In this document: positions 1 to 10,723 of the stretch, piece after piece | Layout: every line of letters starts with the position of its first letter | How positions within the stretch are numbered: position 1 is the first letter of the stretch | Assembly: GCA_016808115.1 (NCBI GenBank) | Contig: JAEQBH010002966.1 | Location: 186,001 to 250,000, forward strand | Direction: 5' to 3' | Source of the DNA: Tetrastigma voinierianum | Lineage: Eukaryota > Streptophyta > Magnoliopsida > Vitales > Vitaceae | Length of the DNA stretch: 64,000 nt | Position numbers and translations under genes: made by a program | Notes under the pieces: generated by a model | Database searches by the model: none | The model's input: only the letters and a program-made list of their open reading frames with translations | Told to the model about the DNA's origin: nothing

Positions 1-1500
1 TTATTAATGTAACCATAACCTCGCAGGTTGCACAGCTTATACACGATAGGATCGAGGTTATGGATTATAAATCAAATCGTCTGCGAATAAATTAATTCGG
101 AAGTTCGGGGATCTTCAAATTAAATATCAAGGTCTCTGCCATCAGCTTCCAGAATGAAGTGACCTTAATCCCGGGGTCACTAATGTGGCGACATTAAAGT
201 GGAGGCTCCATATAATAAGATTATTTTAGATGTGACCTCAAGGCTGCCAGTTTCGAATTCTTTAAATACCGCTTGTCTCAAGAATTCAAACAAAACGCAG
301 ATGATCATATGCATCGGGCCTCAACCCGAGTAGTCATGCACTCGCTTATGTCAACTGGCCTTGAGTCGCCGGGTTAAAGTCGTTATGGAATGGCCCAATA
401 CTTGTGTCTTCGAGGCCCATCGATGTATGCACTGAATGTGAATCATGGACATGGAATCCAACCCTTCCTATGGAAGCCGGGACGTTCCCTAAGTGTTTGT
501 TTTGGAATCGAACAGCTTTGAGCGCTCTAATTTATAACAGTTTATAAATTAACTGCTCACTAATGGATTAATGAACTTATGATCAAGATATAATTGGGAG
601 GCAAAACGGCATCACTGACTCTCTAGCTATGAACCACTTCTTGGAGGATAGAACCGCATGTAATGATTAAATCAATGGACACCAATCTCCGAGTAAAATC
701 GAGCACGAAGGACAAAGAGTTCAATTTCAAGTTTCTATGGAATAACTCAAATTAATAAATTAAAATACTGATTAAAGAGCTTAATTAATTATTGAATTTA
801 TCGAGCATGAAACATGTGTCCACGGGTCCCAATTCCACCTCCTATTTTACTACAATGAACGATTCATGATTTGGAATAAATTACACTCTATGATCAAGGC
901 TTGTACATATTAATTAGGACTGTTACAAATTACTGATGCTATAGATTAAGAGTATTAATTAGGACTACAAATTAATATTGACGCTTATAGATTAAAAGTA
1001 ATAAGTAGGACTGCTTACAAATTAATACTGACGCGTATATTATGAGTAATCGCACGACTATTTCATATTATCTCAAGACCGTATGGGTAAATTTGAAAAT
1101 ATCCAAATTGGTTGATATTTATGCAATTAGGTTGATTATAACAAGAAACCCTTGCCCCAATGAAAAGAAGAAGAGAAGAAAAAAAAAGGAGGTTTTTTCC
1201 ATACCCCAGTCTCCTCAGAGAGTCTCTTCCCCTTAGAGATCCTTGTCTCATGTGTTGAGTACGTTAAAGGCAGATCTAGTAAAAACTAGAGTGTACTGCT
1301 CCAAAGATCCGAATCGCGTGGGTGCCCACACACCTCAAGGAAGGAGGAAGGTAATTGAAGACCTTGGTGCAGTGGAGTTGTTTTTAACCCTACTAGCCAA
1401 CAACTTCCTATAACAATAATGTGATAGATCCGATTCTTCACCTTTGATATTACTTCATGTGGTTTCAGATGGTTCCCGCGAAAATAAGATTTTCTCAAAA
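1..1500. other. LTR-like repeat DNA, unassigned
   Basis: No coding sequence can be supported here; the short open frames at 1042-1236, 1063-1251 and 1286-1498 lack recognisable motifs. The texture (AT-rich blocks, a purine-rich run near 1160-1190, a leader-like stretch near 1255-1500) resembles a copia-type LTR and leader, but I could not define both ends or a target duplication. It differs from the copia LTR at 8106-8936. Assignment to an LTR is inference and weak. Confidence 0.25.
908..1046. repeat. Three tandem copies of a ~45-bp unit
   Basis: Three successive units begin with a TATTAATTAGGACT-like block (near 908, 953 and 998) and continue with ACAAATTA and GACGC-type segments. Copies differ by several substitutions and short indels, so the array is old. 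It sits in the LTR-like block at the left edge. Confidence 0.7.
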
Positions 1501-2418
1501 AAATTTTAAAACCTAATCTCGCCGTTTGATTTTATTTCCATCACCGGATCTAATCAAGCATTTGTGTCTTAACACTTTATAAGATTTAGTATTTTTCTTT
1601 TTCAATTCTTCATACCATTTCTTAAGATCACAGATTTCGTCTCTGGAAGACAGTATTGGTCAGAAACCTCTACAAAATGGTTACGAATTCCTTCCTTAGA
1701 TCCGGCGGATTTTTCTCCCTTTGATTAGATCTCACTCTAACACAGATCAAGATCTTTCCATCATTAAGCAGAAATCTTTGATTATTTAAATTGATAAATA
1801 ATCCCCTTCAACTTCAACTATGAGTGAATTGGAAATTTATCAAAGTGAACACTCAGAGCTCTTTAGTTCTTCAATAGTAGTCTAAAATACCCACAAATTG
1901 AATGTTCCAAGCTCTCAAAAATCTCCATCTTTGTGTCACTCAGAGGGCCTCCTAGAAATTGAGCAGGACACAGTCCTTGAAAGGGTATTCAATACTACTA
2001 TTAGGAACAATTCAATTCAAGAACAACATCAATCAAATAAATCCCAAATCCAGGAAATTTTTTCTAATTTATGAAGAAAGGACTATAACTAATAATGATA
2101 TCCATCCAAAGGGAAGTCAAGGGCTTCAACATCAATCACAATCCATAATGAGACACCGCTGAACGCCCACTCGTAATCGAAATAAATTGAAAGAAACGAC
2201 CCAAAAATTGTCTACTTCATTAATTCCAAGTAGCATTGGAAAGAGATTGAACAATTCTGATCCATTTCACAAATTCAAAATAGATTGTCGTTCGATCTAA
2301 AACAAAAAATATCAAAACAATTCTAACTAATCTAATCTAAAAATATACAAGTGAGTCTTCTTCAATCCCCCAAGGATCTGGGTTCCGAAAGAGCTGCTTT
2401 CTCTTGACGCAAGGTCGA

Positions 2419-2429
2419 CTATTTATACA
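2419..2429 (-). promoter_or_regulatory. TATA box, minus strand
   Basis: The minus strand reads TGTATAAATAG, a canonical plant TATA box. It lies just downstream (minus-strand sense) of the GTCGCGAC cluster. The likely transcription start would be about 30 bp further left, near 2390. No downstream open frame is recognisable, so this is probably an LTR promoter. Confidence 0.45.
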
Positions 2430-2523
2430 CTTCCCAAAATTGTGTCTGATTCGAAAAGCTTCGCGAATTTCATTTTCAACCCATGGCCCAACTCACTTGC
2501 TCAAAGTCACACTAAAGAAGCTT

Positions 2524-3880
2524 GTCGCGACTGAGTTGTAGTTATGAACTTGCTAAGTCTGTCGTGACTTCAATTACTTGTCGCACCCTTCTTTGTTTTG
2601 TTTTTGGCTATGTGAAGTCGCTAATTTACGGCTCTTCTCGTCACAACACCTGCTCTTTGCGCCTTCATTTAGTTGTCGCGACCAAATTTCTCGTCACTTA
2701 AGTTGTCGCTTTCATCCCATTGATTCTTATTGCACTAAGTTTCGCCATGGCTATTGAGTTTTCGCTTTGTGAGTTTCTTCTTTCTCTCGAATCTTTGTCT
2801 ACATGAATTTCTTTTCACATGACTAACCTTTTGGCTTCATCTCTTTTGCTTTCTTCCGTGTGTGTGTCGCAACTTGAAAATCCTTGTCGTTTCTTTACTT
2901 AGCATTTTTCTAGAATCATTTTTAGTCGCGACACTTGAATTGTCAGGTTTGTGACTAAGTTCAATTGCCATTAGTTATGATTCTTGTTTGCGATAACTTT
3001 TTCGTCTCCGCATTTCCAGGTCGCTGACCTTAATTCCATGTCGCCACATGGTCAGTTCTTCCTTGTATCGAAGCTTCAGGTCGCGACCTAGTTTTCATGT
3101 CGTGACACAATTTCTGTTGCCAGCCACTTTGATTCCTGGTCACAACTTCCTTTTTATGTTGCGACATCATTTGCTTGTTTTCTGCCTTCATTCAAGTTGC
3201 GACTCAAAACTTCTGATCTGTTGGATTCCTTGTCGTGACATACAAATTAAGTCGCGACCAGGCCATTCCTTTTCTTGATGAAATTTCTGTCACGACATAA
3301 AAGGTAGGTCGCGACCCAATTATATGTTCTTACTTGTCACTTTTGTCGCACCTCATTTTCTCAAGCATAACAATGGTCGTGGTATTAAATCTTTGTTTCC
3401 GGTTGCGACTCTAAAAGATATGTCGCGACCGACCGTTAACAGCCCTTCTCACTCGCATTTTGTCACGCTTGCTCAAACATGGGCTTGTAACATGTTTTTA
3501 ATCGTTTCAACCTATTTTCATGTCGCGACTCAACCGGTGTCTTCGCTTGTAATTGTCGCATCAAAGAATTCCGTGGAGACCTTGTCGGCTCATTAAGCAA
3601 CCATTCCTCATCGTGATATCACTATCCGCGACTCAGAGTCAGTTTTCTTTTGTCGCGATGGATCTTTCTTTTGAAACTCTTTCTCTGCCTCAAAGAACTT
3701 TTCTTTGTCGCACGTTTTCGTTTAGTTTAGAATCCTTTCTTCTTGTTGCACTGAGTCTCCGTCATGACCGAGGCCTTTTGCTCCAACGTGATTTGCAAAG
3801 AACATGCCACCAAGTCGTGACTTATTAGCTAAGTTGATCCGAGGAACCCTCGTCGTGATCTCACAAGTCCGCCGCGACCT
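2524..3880. repeat. Dispersed GTCGCGAC palindrome cluster
   Basis: Exact GTCGCGAC octamers occur at 2524, 2675, 2925, 3080, 3251, 3308, 3422 and 3522. Many one-base variants occur between them (GTCGTGAC, GTCACGAC, GTTGCGAC, GTCGCGAT, GCCGCGAC). The sequence between motifs is not conserved, so this is not a simple tandem array. Most variants are what C-to-T decay of methylated CpG would give. The open frames at 3048-3278, 3324-3596, 3553-3828 and 3722-4003 run through this array and are not believed. Confidence 0.85.
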
Positions 3881-3900
3881 ACCGCCTCGACTATATATCT

Positions 3901-4459
3901 TTTTCTTGTTGGAATTGTCAATTCTTCTGTAAAAATCTGTAAAACATAAATTTGGTAAGGTCTCCATATTTTTGCATAATAATAAGCAATTATATTGTAA
4001 CACGGGTCAGAAAAATGGATTAAAAATCAATGAGTTTTTGACTCATCAGCATGATATCCCCAAGTTCATTCCTAACATACCAACACAAAAAGGAAACAAA
4101 GAACAAGGAATCCATTAAACTAATAAACTAGAAAATGAGTTTATTCGGAAAAAAAGAAAAAGAGAACAAGATACAAGTTCAAACATGGAGCTCTATATCC
4201 ACTAAACTAAACTAATGTTACTTTTTAGTCCATCAATATCCACTCATTTTAGTCCTAAGTGGAAAGAAAGAGAGGAAATAAACCCACAAAAGAAGGCTTC
4301 TATTGAACAAGTTGAGCAGATAGTGGAAAATCCCCAAAACACATTTTGTTTTATTAGTCATTAGCAAAACTGTTTCTTAGAGATATCAAAGATGTCTTGG
4401 TTTGATCTTTAAAGATTCAGCAAAATTAATTGTGAAAATAGTTGAAACTACATTTTTAC
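3901..4459. other. AT-rich spacer, nothing recognised
   Basis: I see no gene, repeat or motif that can be supported. The segment adjoins an exon-like piece ending at 4460 on the minus strand, so part may be intron or 3' flank of that broken gene. Confidence 0.4.
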
Positions 4460-5926
4460 CTCAAGACATTTATGTAGTGCGCAAGCAAGATCTTTAATAT
4501 GAGATGTCACTGGTATGTCCAAATTCATGTCCCACCTAGCTGTCAATGTGGAAATGAAATTGCAAGTTAGCAAGTGAACAAAGGCAACAAAGAATAAACA
4601 ACAACCATCAAAACATGGAAAATAAAATGACATGAAAAGTTTCCTAAAGTGACATGAAAAGTCATATAGGTTATTTGAAGTATCTATTTACAACAAAAAT
4701 AAAAATAGGAGCAAAACCCTTAACAGCAAGTTATAATTCAATGACTGCATCTTTCTGTCCAGAATCCATTCCTTACTGTTGGTGTAAATTCAAAAAATAA
4801 TATTTCATGCTTCATGCATTTTATCTCAATATTGTTAGCATCAAAATTCAACCTCAAGATATCTAGAGTCACGGAAAAAAATCAAAGAGAAATTCCAAAG
4901 TCATCGGATAATTTATTTAAAAAAAAAAAAACATTTTTAGTAACTTGAATTGGTTGAAAACAAGACTTACTGAAACACTGATCTGTATCTTACATTTAAG
5001 AAGTCTCTTTTGACTAAAATAAAGTTCTAAGATCGGGTTTAAAAAGTCTAAAATACTATACAATTATTGGAAAATTTTCAAAAGCATTAAAACTAAGTCA
5101 AATCAAAATTTTATGATAGAAACATGGCAGATTGGCAAACTGACAATAAAAGAGTTTTGAAAAATGATTTTATATAGAGGTTTCCTGAATCCCCATTCAA
5201 TAGATAGAAATTTAACCTGCATTATAAGTTGGTCAAATTCATTTGTGAACGCACAGTTGGGTATGCATCACAATTTTACATGGCAATAGAAAGGGTTAAG
5301 AAGTATAAAAGATCTTTAATTACGAAATGGAACCTGATTTTCTTCCATTGGCACATCGTTAATGTCGGAGTTTTCATCAAAACCATTGGTCTTTAAGGTT
5401 GGTTCTGCTGCACTTTGGTCATCACATGGTTCTGGTTCATCATTGCTCCTCTAGTACAACAATCTGCATATTCAAATATTCATCCCTATTTGAAAACACA
5501 CCCTATTTGACAAACCCAAATACTACTCCAATTCAGTTGTGAAATTAACCAAAACCTAATAAACTTTTTATGGTCAACCAACAAATTATGAAAACAATAA
5601 ACCTTAACATACTATTTCAAATACTAAAAGCCATCTCAAAACTCATTGATTCCATCCAACCTACCTCCTTGACGAAAACAACCATTCAAATTTATCAATA
5701 AACAAACAAGTCAAGCAATCAATTAAGCGAGCCCTTTTGCATTTCCCAAAACCCATTTCACCGAAATCACAACTAACTCAAAACCAAAAGAAGAATAGAA
5801 AAAGAAAGAATCACATAGAGCGGTGGAAAGGCTGACAAAATACCCATCAAAAGCCAACATTGACCGCTAGATGTTCGCGACCACTACTGAAACCTCATGC
5901 GTCCTAGGAGGCAACCTCTTATAAGA
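4460..5926 (-). pseudogene. Exon-like pieces of an unrecognised minus-strand gene
   Basis: Three segments look like exons on the minus strand. One at 4460-4539 lies between an acceptor ending GACAG and a donor GTAAAAATG and reads RWDMNLDIP then KDLACALHKCLE. One at 5334-5450 is exactly 39 codons between TACTAG and GTTCC; it is acidic and contains NDEPEPCDD and NDVPMEENQ. One starts at 5926 after ATTCAG, contains SYKRLPPRTHEVSVVVAN, and then meets a stop. The phases of the first two do not fit each other directly, so an exon is missing or the gene is broken. The 4448-4633 open frame overlaps the first piece. I do not recognise the protein. This could be a host gene fragment or a captured one; the call rests on splice signals and composition only. 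Confidence 0.3.
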
Positions 5927-6366
5927 CTGAATATAGAGAAGCAGAATCAAATCTTAGAAATCAGCACTGACCACGCGCCTACATTCATTTAGGGTTTCGC
6001 TGACTAGCCAGCCAATCTGCGAATTTATATCTTAGGTCTTGTGTATCTTAAGTCTTGGTACTGACCGGCAATTAACTACTCATGGACACCGAGTTGGTCA
6101 AAGACCACCTGAATACGCCTTTACTGACCCATTCATTCATTAACACCACCTCCCCCAAAGGGCAAAAAAAAGGTCATGATAAATGTGGATATTTAAATAC
6201 AATAGTAAGAGCTGACACACCCTCTTACCATAATTTACATTACTCGACTATATTAGCAATAGTCCAAAAGAATCTCACATAATTATTTTATACAAAAATA
6301 CTTTTTATGTTTGATCAAGGTCACAGACAACTTCACAATCACACTTCACTCCATTTCTGCTCAATT
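5927..6366. other. Possible 5' flank of the broken gene; otherwise nothing seen
   Basis: On the minus strand the segment near 6000-5990 reads CGAAACCCTAAATG, typical of a plant 5' leader and start. The only codons after it run to an early stop. The plus-strand 6082-6282 open frame shows no known motif. The LTR begins at 6367. Confidence 0.25.
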
Positions 6367-7116
6367 TGTCGACCCCAGACCCGGGAAGGGGTCCTACGAC
6401 GGGGTGAGCAATGCCTAGTAGAGTAAACTCCTACAGAGGCTACTCCCCACCTAAGTGCACATGCAATGTTCACTCAACATTTCACAATCACATTCCAACT
6501 AGAACATGCCAATTCTATATGAAATCCTACATGTCATGCCATGAAATGAGATGCGACTCATCATGTACCATGCGCCCAAGTCCTCACCGACTCCCTCACA
6601 CAACGCCTAAGCCCATGTGTGATAAAACAGTCATTCTGGATGACATTCAATGATCATTTTTCAAAACAAACTTCATTTGTTTATAAACCAAAAGCTTTTT
6701 GTATGATACATCACAATGATAATTTTATATCTAAAACCCATTTTATATTCAAAATCATGCGCCTTTGTGTGGGTAGTAGATTTTTGGTGTCACACCGCAG
6801 GCTTTGCAAACCTAGAAACTTTTACGACCTTTCATCGCTGGGGACTATGTCTGACCATAATTGGCCGGTTTTTCACCCAATGGGGGGATCTATCCTAATT
6901 TGCTGATACTTGGCACATATTTTCTTTACCATTTCAATAAACCATGCAACTCTGTTGGACGTTGTCCCATTTAACCGAGCCCACCCAATCAACACCAAAC
7001 GCAGTGTTGATTTATCAACCATGCACTCACACCCATTTAATGCTATGTCCCCGTGCAGATGCAATGCAATTATGTGTTAGTAATAATGCTCTAGGCCTAT
7101 CGTGCAATTATGTATT

Positions 7117-8100
7117 TTTGGTCTTATATGTTGATGACATTTTACTCATTGGGAATGATATCCCTACCTTGCGTAACTCAAGCCCCGTTAGGGAAGTGTT
7201 TCAATGAAAGACTTAGGCGGCCGTCTATATCCTAGGATAAAACATCTAGAGATAGATCTAAGAGGTCGATTGGTCTAAGTCAAAGTACTTACATAGACAA
7301 GCATCGAAACTGCCTAAAAGATGCAAGATTCCAAGAGAGGATACTTGCCCATGTCTCACGGTATTACTCTTAGCAAATCCAAAGGTCCTAACACAAAAGA
7401 TGAGCGCAGAGCGGATGAGTAAGATTCCTTATGCCTCAGCAATAGGATCTATCATGTATGCCATGTTGTGCACTAGACCAGATGTATCTTATGATTTAAG
7501 CATAACGAGTAGATACTACCGATCCTCTATGAGAGTCATCGATTGCGCCGTCAAGAACATTCTTAAGTATCCGAGAAGGTCTAAAGATATGTTCTCGTGT
7601 ATGGCGGATTGAAGATGATCTCGTTGTAAATGGTTCCACAAAGCACGCCTAATCCGGCAAAGATGATTTTCGACGCAACGGATATGTGTTTTGTTTGAAT
7701 GGTGGTGCGCGGCCGAAAAGTTCAAAGCAAAGCATTGTTGCTGATTCTACGACTGAAGCCGAATACATTGCAACATCCGATGGCAGCGAAGCAGCTTTGA
7801 CTACAGTTCATTATCGACCTTGAAGTGGTTCCTAGCATTACAAACTCGTTGGATGTTTATTGTGACAATAATGGTGCTATTGGGTACGCTAGCTGAACTC
7901 TAGATCACATCGATCCAAACACATTCTAGCGTTATCATCTCATTCGAAATCATCGAGAGGTGACGTTAAGATATGCAGAGTCTCAAATTGCATACAATGT
8001 TGCTGGATCCATTGACTAGCTTCTACTTTCACAAGCAGTTATGATCGCCATGCGCTAGGTTCAGGTATTAGATACATTGATGAATGGGCCTAGCGTAGCG
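7117..8100 (+). pseudogene. Copia reverse transcriptase-RNase H remnant
   Basis: The left end encodes VLYVDDILLIGND, the catalytic YVDD block of Ty1/copia reverse transcriptase. Downstream pieces in shifting frames include MSKIPYASAIGSIMYAMLCT and RPDVSY (7418-7495), characteristic of the copia RT thumb and connection, and DSTTEAEYIA near 7743-7772 of RNase H. Stops and frameshifts break the frame repeatedly (7205, 7612, 7800 onward). It would have copied the element's RNA into DNA; it is dead. The purine-rich AGCGGGATT just before 8106 is in the position of the polypurine tract. The frame at 7516-7725 on the minus strand is a shadow. Confidence 0.85.
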
Positions 8101-8105
8101 GGATT

Positions 8106-8936
8106 TGTTAGTAATAGTGCTTTGTGCCTATCGTATGGACATGGTATTTTACTATTTATGAGAATTAATTATTATGATGATTTGTATGTTTATTATATAT
8201 AATGTCCTTGAATAATATTATTAATTATTCTAAATTTCTAATCGGTTATTGTTATGTGGGAATAACAATGAATTAAGATTAAGATAATACATTGATATTC
8301 ATGGGATGAATATGTGTATGAGATACAAATCAAATTTATATCTATTTGTTGAGAACAAATATTGGACAGATCCATCTTGAGAGATTAATACATGGATCAA
8401 AAGTCATGTTAATCTCTAATAGTTGTGTCATTAAATCCTTTGACCTCGAGAGATCGCTATAGTTCTCAAATATAAGGAATATCAGGTTTTGATATAATCA
8501 AACGTTGTCTTTAATCTGGATGATTATAAAGGTTATACTTGAACATAATAAGAATTATGTAAAGTGAGATATGAGCGATTAAAATGGAATTCCATCTATT
8601 ATGCTAGAGCATCTCCGGGTCCCCGACACCGAGACCGAGAAACATGTCGTGCTCAAATGAATTGATGGAGATCAATCATTTGTTTAGTCGCCTAATCAGG
8701 GTTTTCGTGTAATCAAAGATAGAACGATATAAGGCTGACTTGTCCATGCCTTATATTCTATCAAGATATCATGAGACAAAAGGATTATGTCATTAGCTAT
8801 ATTAAGGTTGTCTCTGATCATGAGCTTTTCATTTAACTTGGGTAGTCATAATGTCTTGCTAGAGGCCACTTATGACTTGTAGGATCAAAATGTGATTTAG
8901 GCCTACTGCTAATGTTAATTGAACCTATAGGCAACA
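8106..8936 (+). repeat. 3' LTR of the copia element
   Basis: This 831-bp LTR begins TGTTAG and ends CAACA, adjoining the right TSD copy. It is the only complete LTR of this element in the window. Its first ~30 bp match 7075-7104. No coding sequence is present. Confidence 0.8.
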
Positions 8937-9949
8937 TTATGCCATTGCAAGTTATGTCATGTTGCATATATGATGAATGCTATATGGACAATTTAATTCA
9001 TGCATACATCCTGCATCTTGGACAATTGTAACACATGCTTATACTTTCCAAACATCATTTATTCAGTGTTAATATAATAGCACACATATATTAACATTCA
9101 ATACAATAGCACACAATCATGATATCACCAAGCTAAGCAACAACTCCTTGAAAATGTACCCATCATTCCGACCTTAAAATTTGGTCGCATTGTACAATTA
9201 ACAGTGGCACACATCAATCCCAACACGACCAGACGGCCCGACTCCATTAGGACGGCCGCACGACTAGATGACCGTATACAGAAGACTAGAAGGCCAGGAG
9301 GCCAGGAGTGAGGCTAGCAGGCCGTATGCCAGCTAGCGCACTGGGAGCAAGAGCGTAAGGCCTTATGGAGACACAACTATCTTACCCCTACACGACCAAC
9401 TCGTCCCACACGGTTAGACAGCTCTCAGGTGGAAAATAAACCAAAGTAGGAAGAATCCCAACCTCTTGGAGCGTACAAGAACCGTTGGAGGCTTGTGAAG
9501 GTCTCCTAACCTGCAACCCTTGATTTCCCCAAAATTCCCTCTTTTGGACCTTCGGTGAAATCCCTCCTTTTTAGTATGTATGCAAAGCCCTCGCCGCAGA
9601 TTTAACCCTTAATTCTTAATATCCGACGGATTCTCGACCACTGATCTCCGTGATCCGAGTGGAAGGTCTTAGAATTCTTTCTTCTTCTCCTCTCTCTTCA
9701 TCACAACACTTGCAGAAAAATTTGATTTCTTTTCTTCCTCCCCAAGTTTTATCCCCTTAGGACTATTTATAGTCCTAAAGGTGTGGCTCACACTGTGCCA
9801 CATGTCTATCACTTACTTAATTCCGTTTTGGTTCGTTTTACCCTTGAAACGACTTGATTTCTTCCCGGTTTAAGTTCAAATTATTTCGTATGAACTTTAT
9901 TTAATTTATTCTATTTAATTTTATTATTATTATTATTTTCTCAGGTTTT

Positions 9950-10723
9950 ACAATCTCGCTTGAATTTGACCTAACAAGCGGATCATCGTCGTCGTGGAGG
10001 ATCGATGCGAGGGTGTCCAAAACAAGTCGGAAACGGTCGAAAGAGATCAAGAGATCAGCCGAAAGGGTTGTTGAGCCCACCCATCAAGGATGGTTGGCAG
10101 CAAGGGCTATAGGCTTGCGGCGCAACTGAATTAGGGTTCCATTGGGTTGGTGAGTTAAGTTTGGGAATTGGGGGGTGACCAACACGTAAGGCTATATATA
10201 TATAAAATATTTTACTTTTTTTTTGAGTGAATATATAATATTTTACAATTTTTTGTATTTTAAATTAATAATATTTTCTAATCATATTAAATATTAAATA
10301 TATTATACATGTAAATATATATTTAAAATAAATATTTAATAGGAAAAAAAGACAAAAAAAAAAAAAAAGAACTAGGGAATTTGGAGAATATTATTGGTAA
10401 ATTAATTTAACAACATACCTTCCAATGTTTTCTGGGCAGCTAAACATAACCATGAGGAGATTCAACAAAACTTTTCCCTTTTCCCCATAAAGGTTCTAAA
10501 TAAGAACAAATGGTTAAGAATCTAAAAAATAAAAAATCGTAAATGCTAAACCTACAGAGGGATTAAGACTGCTGAGAAAAAAAAAATCTCTAGATGAAAA
10601 GAGTAGTGCAAGGTATGTAATTTCAATGTATGGTCATTTGAAAACCAAGAATCTATCAAGAATTAAAAAGATACACGCACACTATTTACCACTACAGAAA
10701 TGCAAACCAACCAACATCTAGAC
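9950..10723. other. Spacer; AT-rich, one weak exon-like piece
   Basis: 9950-10190 has higher GC and no recognisable motif. 10195-10370 is very AT-rich with A-runs. On the minus strand near 10490-10415 there is a stretch with GKGKSFVESPHGYV followed after one stop by a donor-like GTATGTTG; this could be a decayed exon, but nothing else supports it. The segment ends with CTAGAC directly before the gypsy LTR. Confidence 0.35.

Larger units (their letters stand above)
1501..3900 (-). mobile_element. Putative LTR fragment, minus orientation, promoter side
   Basis: This block has no coding capacity that I recognise. Reading the minus strand, a long segment rich in the palindrome GTCGCGAC (about 3880 down to 2524) is followed by a clear TATA box at 2429-2419 and then a leader-like stretch down to about 1500. 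That order matches the U3 then R-U5 organisation of a plant LTR. Neither TG/CA end nor a target duplication could be fixed, so the boundaries are approximate and the LTR call is inference. Confidence 0.3.
7075..8936 (+). mobile_element. Internally deleted Ty1/copia element with TSD TTATG
   Basis: The element starts TGTTAGTAATA at 7075 and ends AGGCAACA at 8936, and is flanked by TTATG at 7070-7074 and 8937-8941. The 3' LTR starts with the same TGTTAGTAATA at 8106. At the left end only about 30-45 bp of LTR similarity remain before the sequence jumps into the reverse transcriptase, so the rest of the 5' LTR, the primer site, gag, protease, integrase and half of RT are missing. The host sequence is an LTR of the gypsy family at 6367-9949, which rejoins cleanly when the element is removed. 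Confidence 0.85.
6367..9949 (-). mobile_element. Ty3/gypsy-type LTR (family A), minus orientation, split by copia
   Basis: The left edge reads TGTCGACCCCAGACCCGGG and the right edge ends CTCAGGTTTTACA, matching the ends of other family A LTRs in the window in reverse orientation. Inside, the block around 6395-6475 (GGGTGAGCAATGCCTAG, then CTACTCCCCACCTAAGTGC) matches the reverse complement of 36610-36720 in the solo LTR at 35605-36969. The copia element 7075-8936 interrupts it at a GATGCAATGCAATTATG site and the sequence resumes at 8942. Removing copia leaves an LTR of about 1.7 kb. I found no convincing 5-bp duplication outside it. The open frames at 6411-7064 are shadows. Confidence 0.65.

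Noticed and set aside
3048..4003. Cluster of 76-93-codon frames
   Set aside because: They cross the GTCGCGAC cluster in several frames on both strands; the apparent openness comes from the repeated motif.
10690..10700. CACTACAGAAA as left terminus of the CACTA fragment ending at 15472
   Set aside because: Similarity to the right end stops after about ten bases, there are no subterminal repeats next to it, and the flanking trinucleotides (TAC, CTA) do not match.
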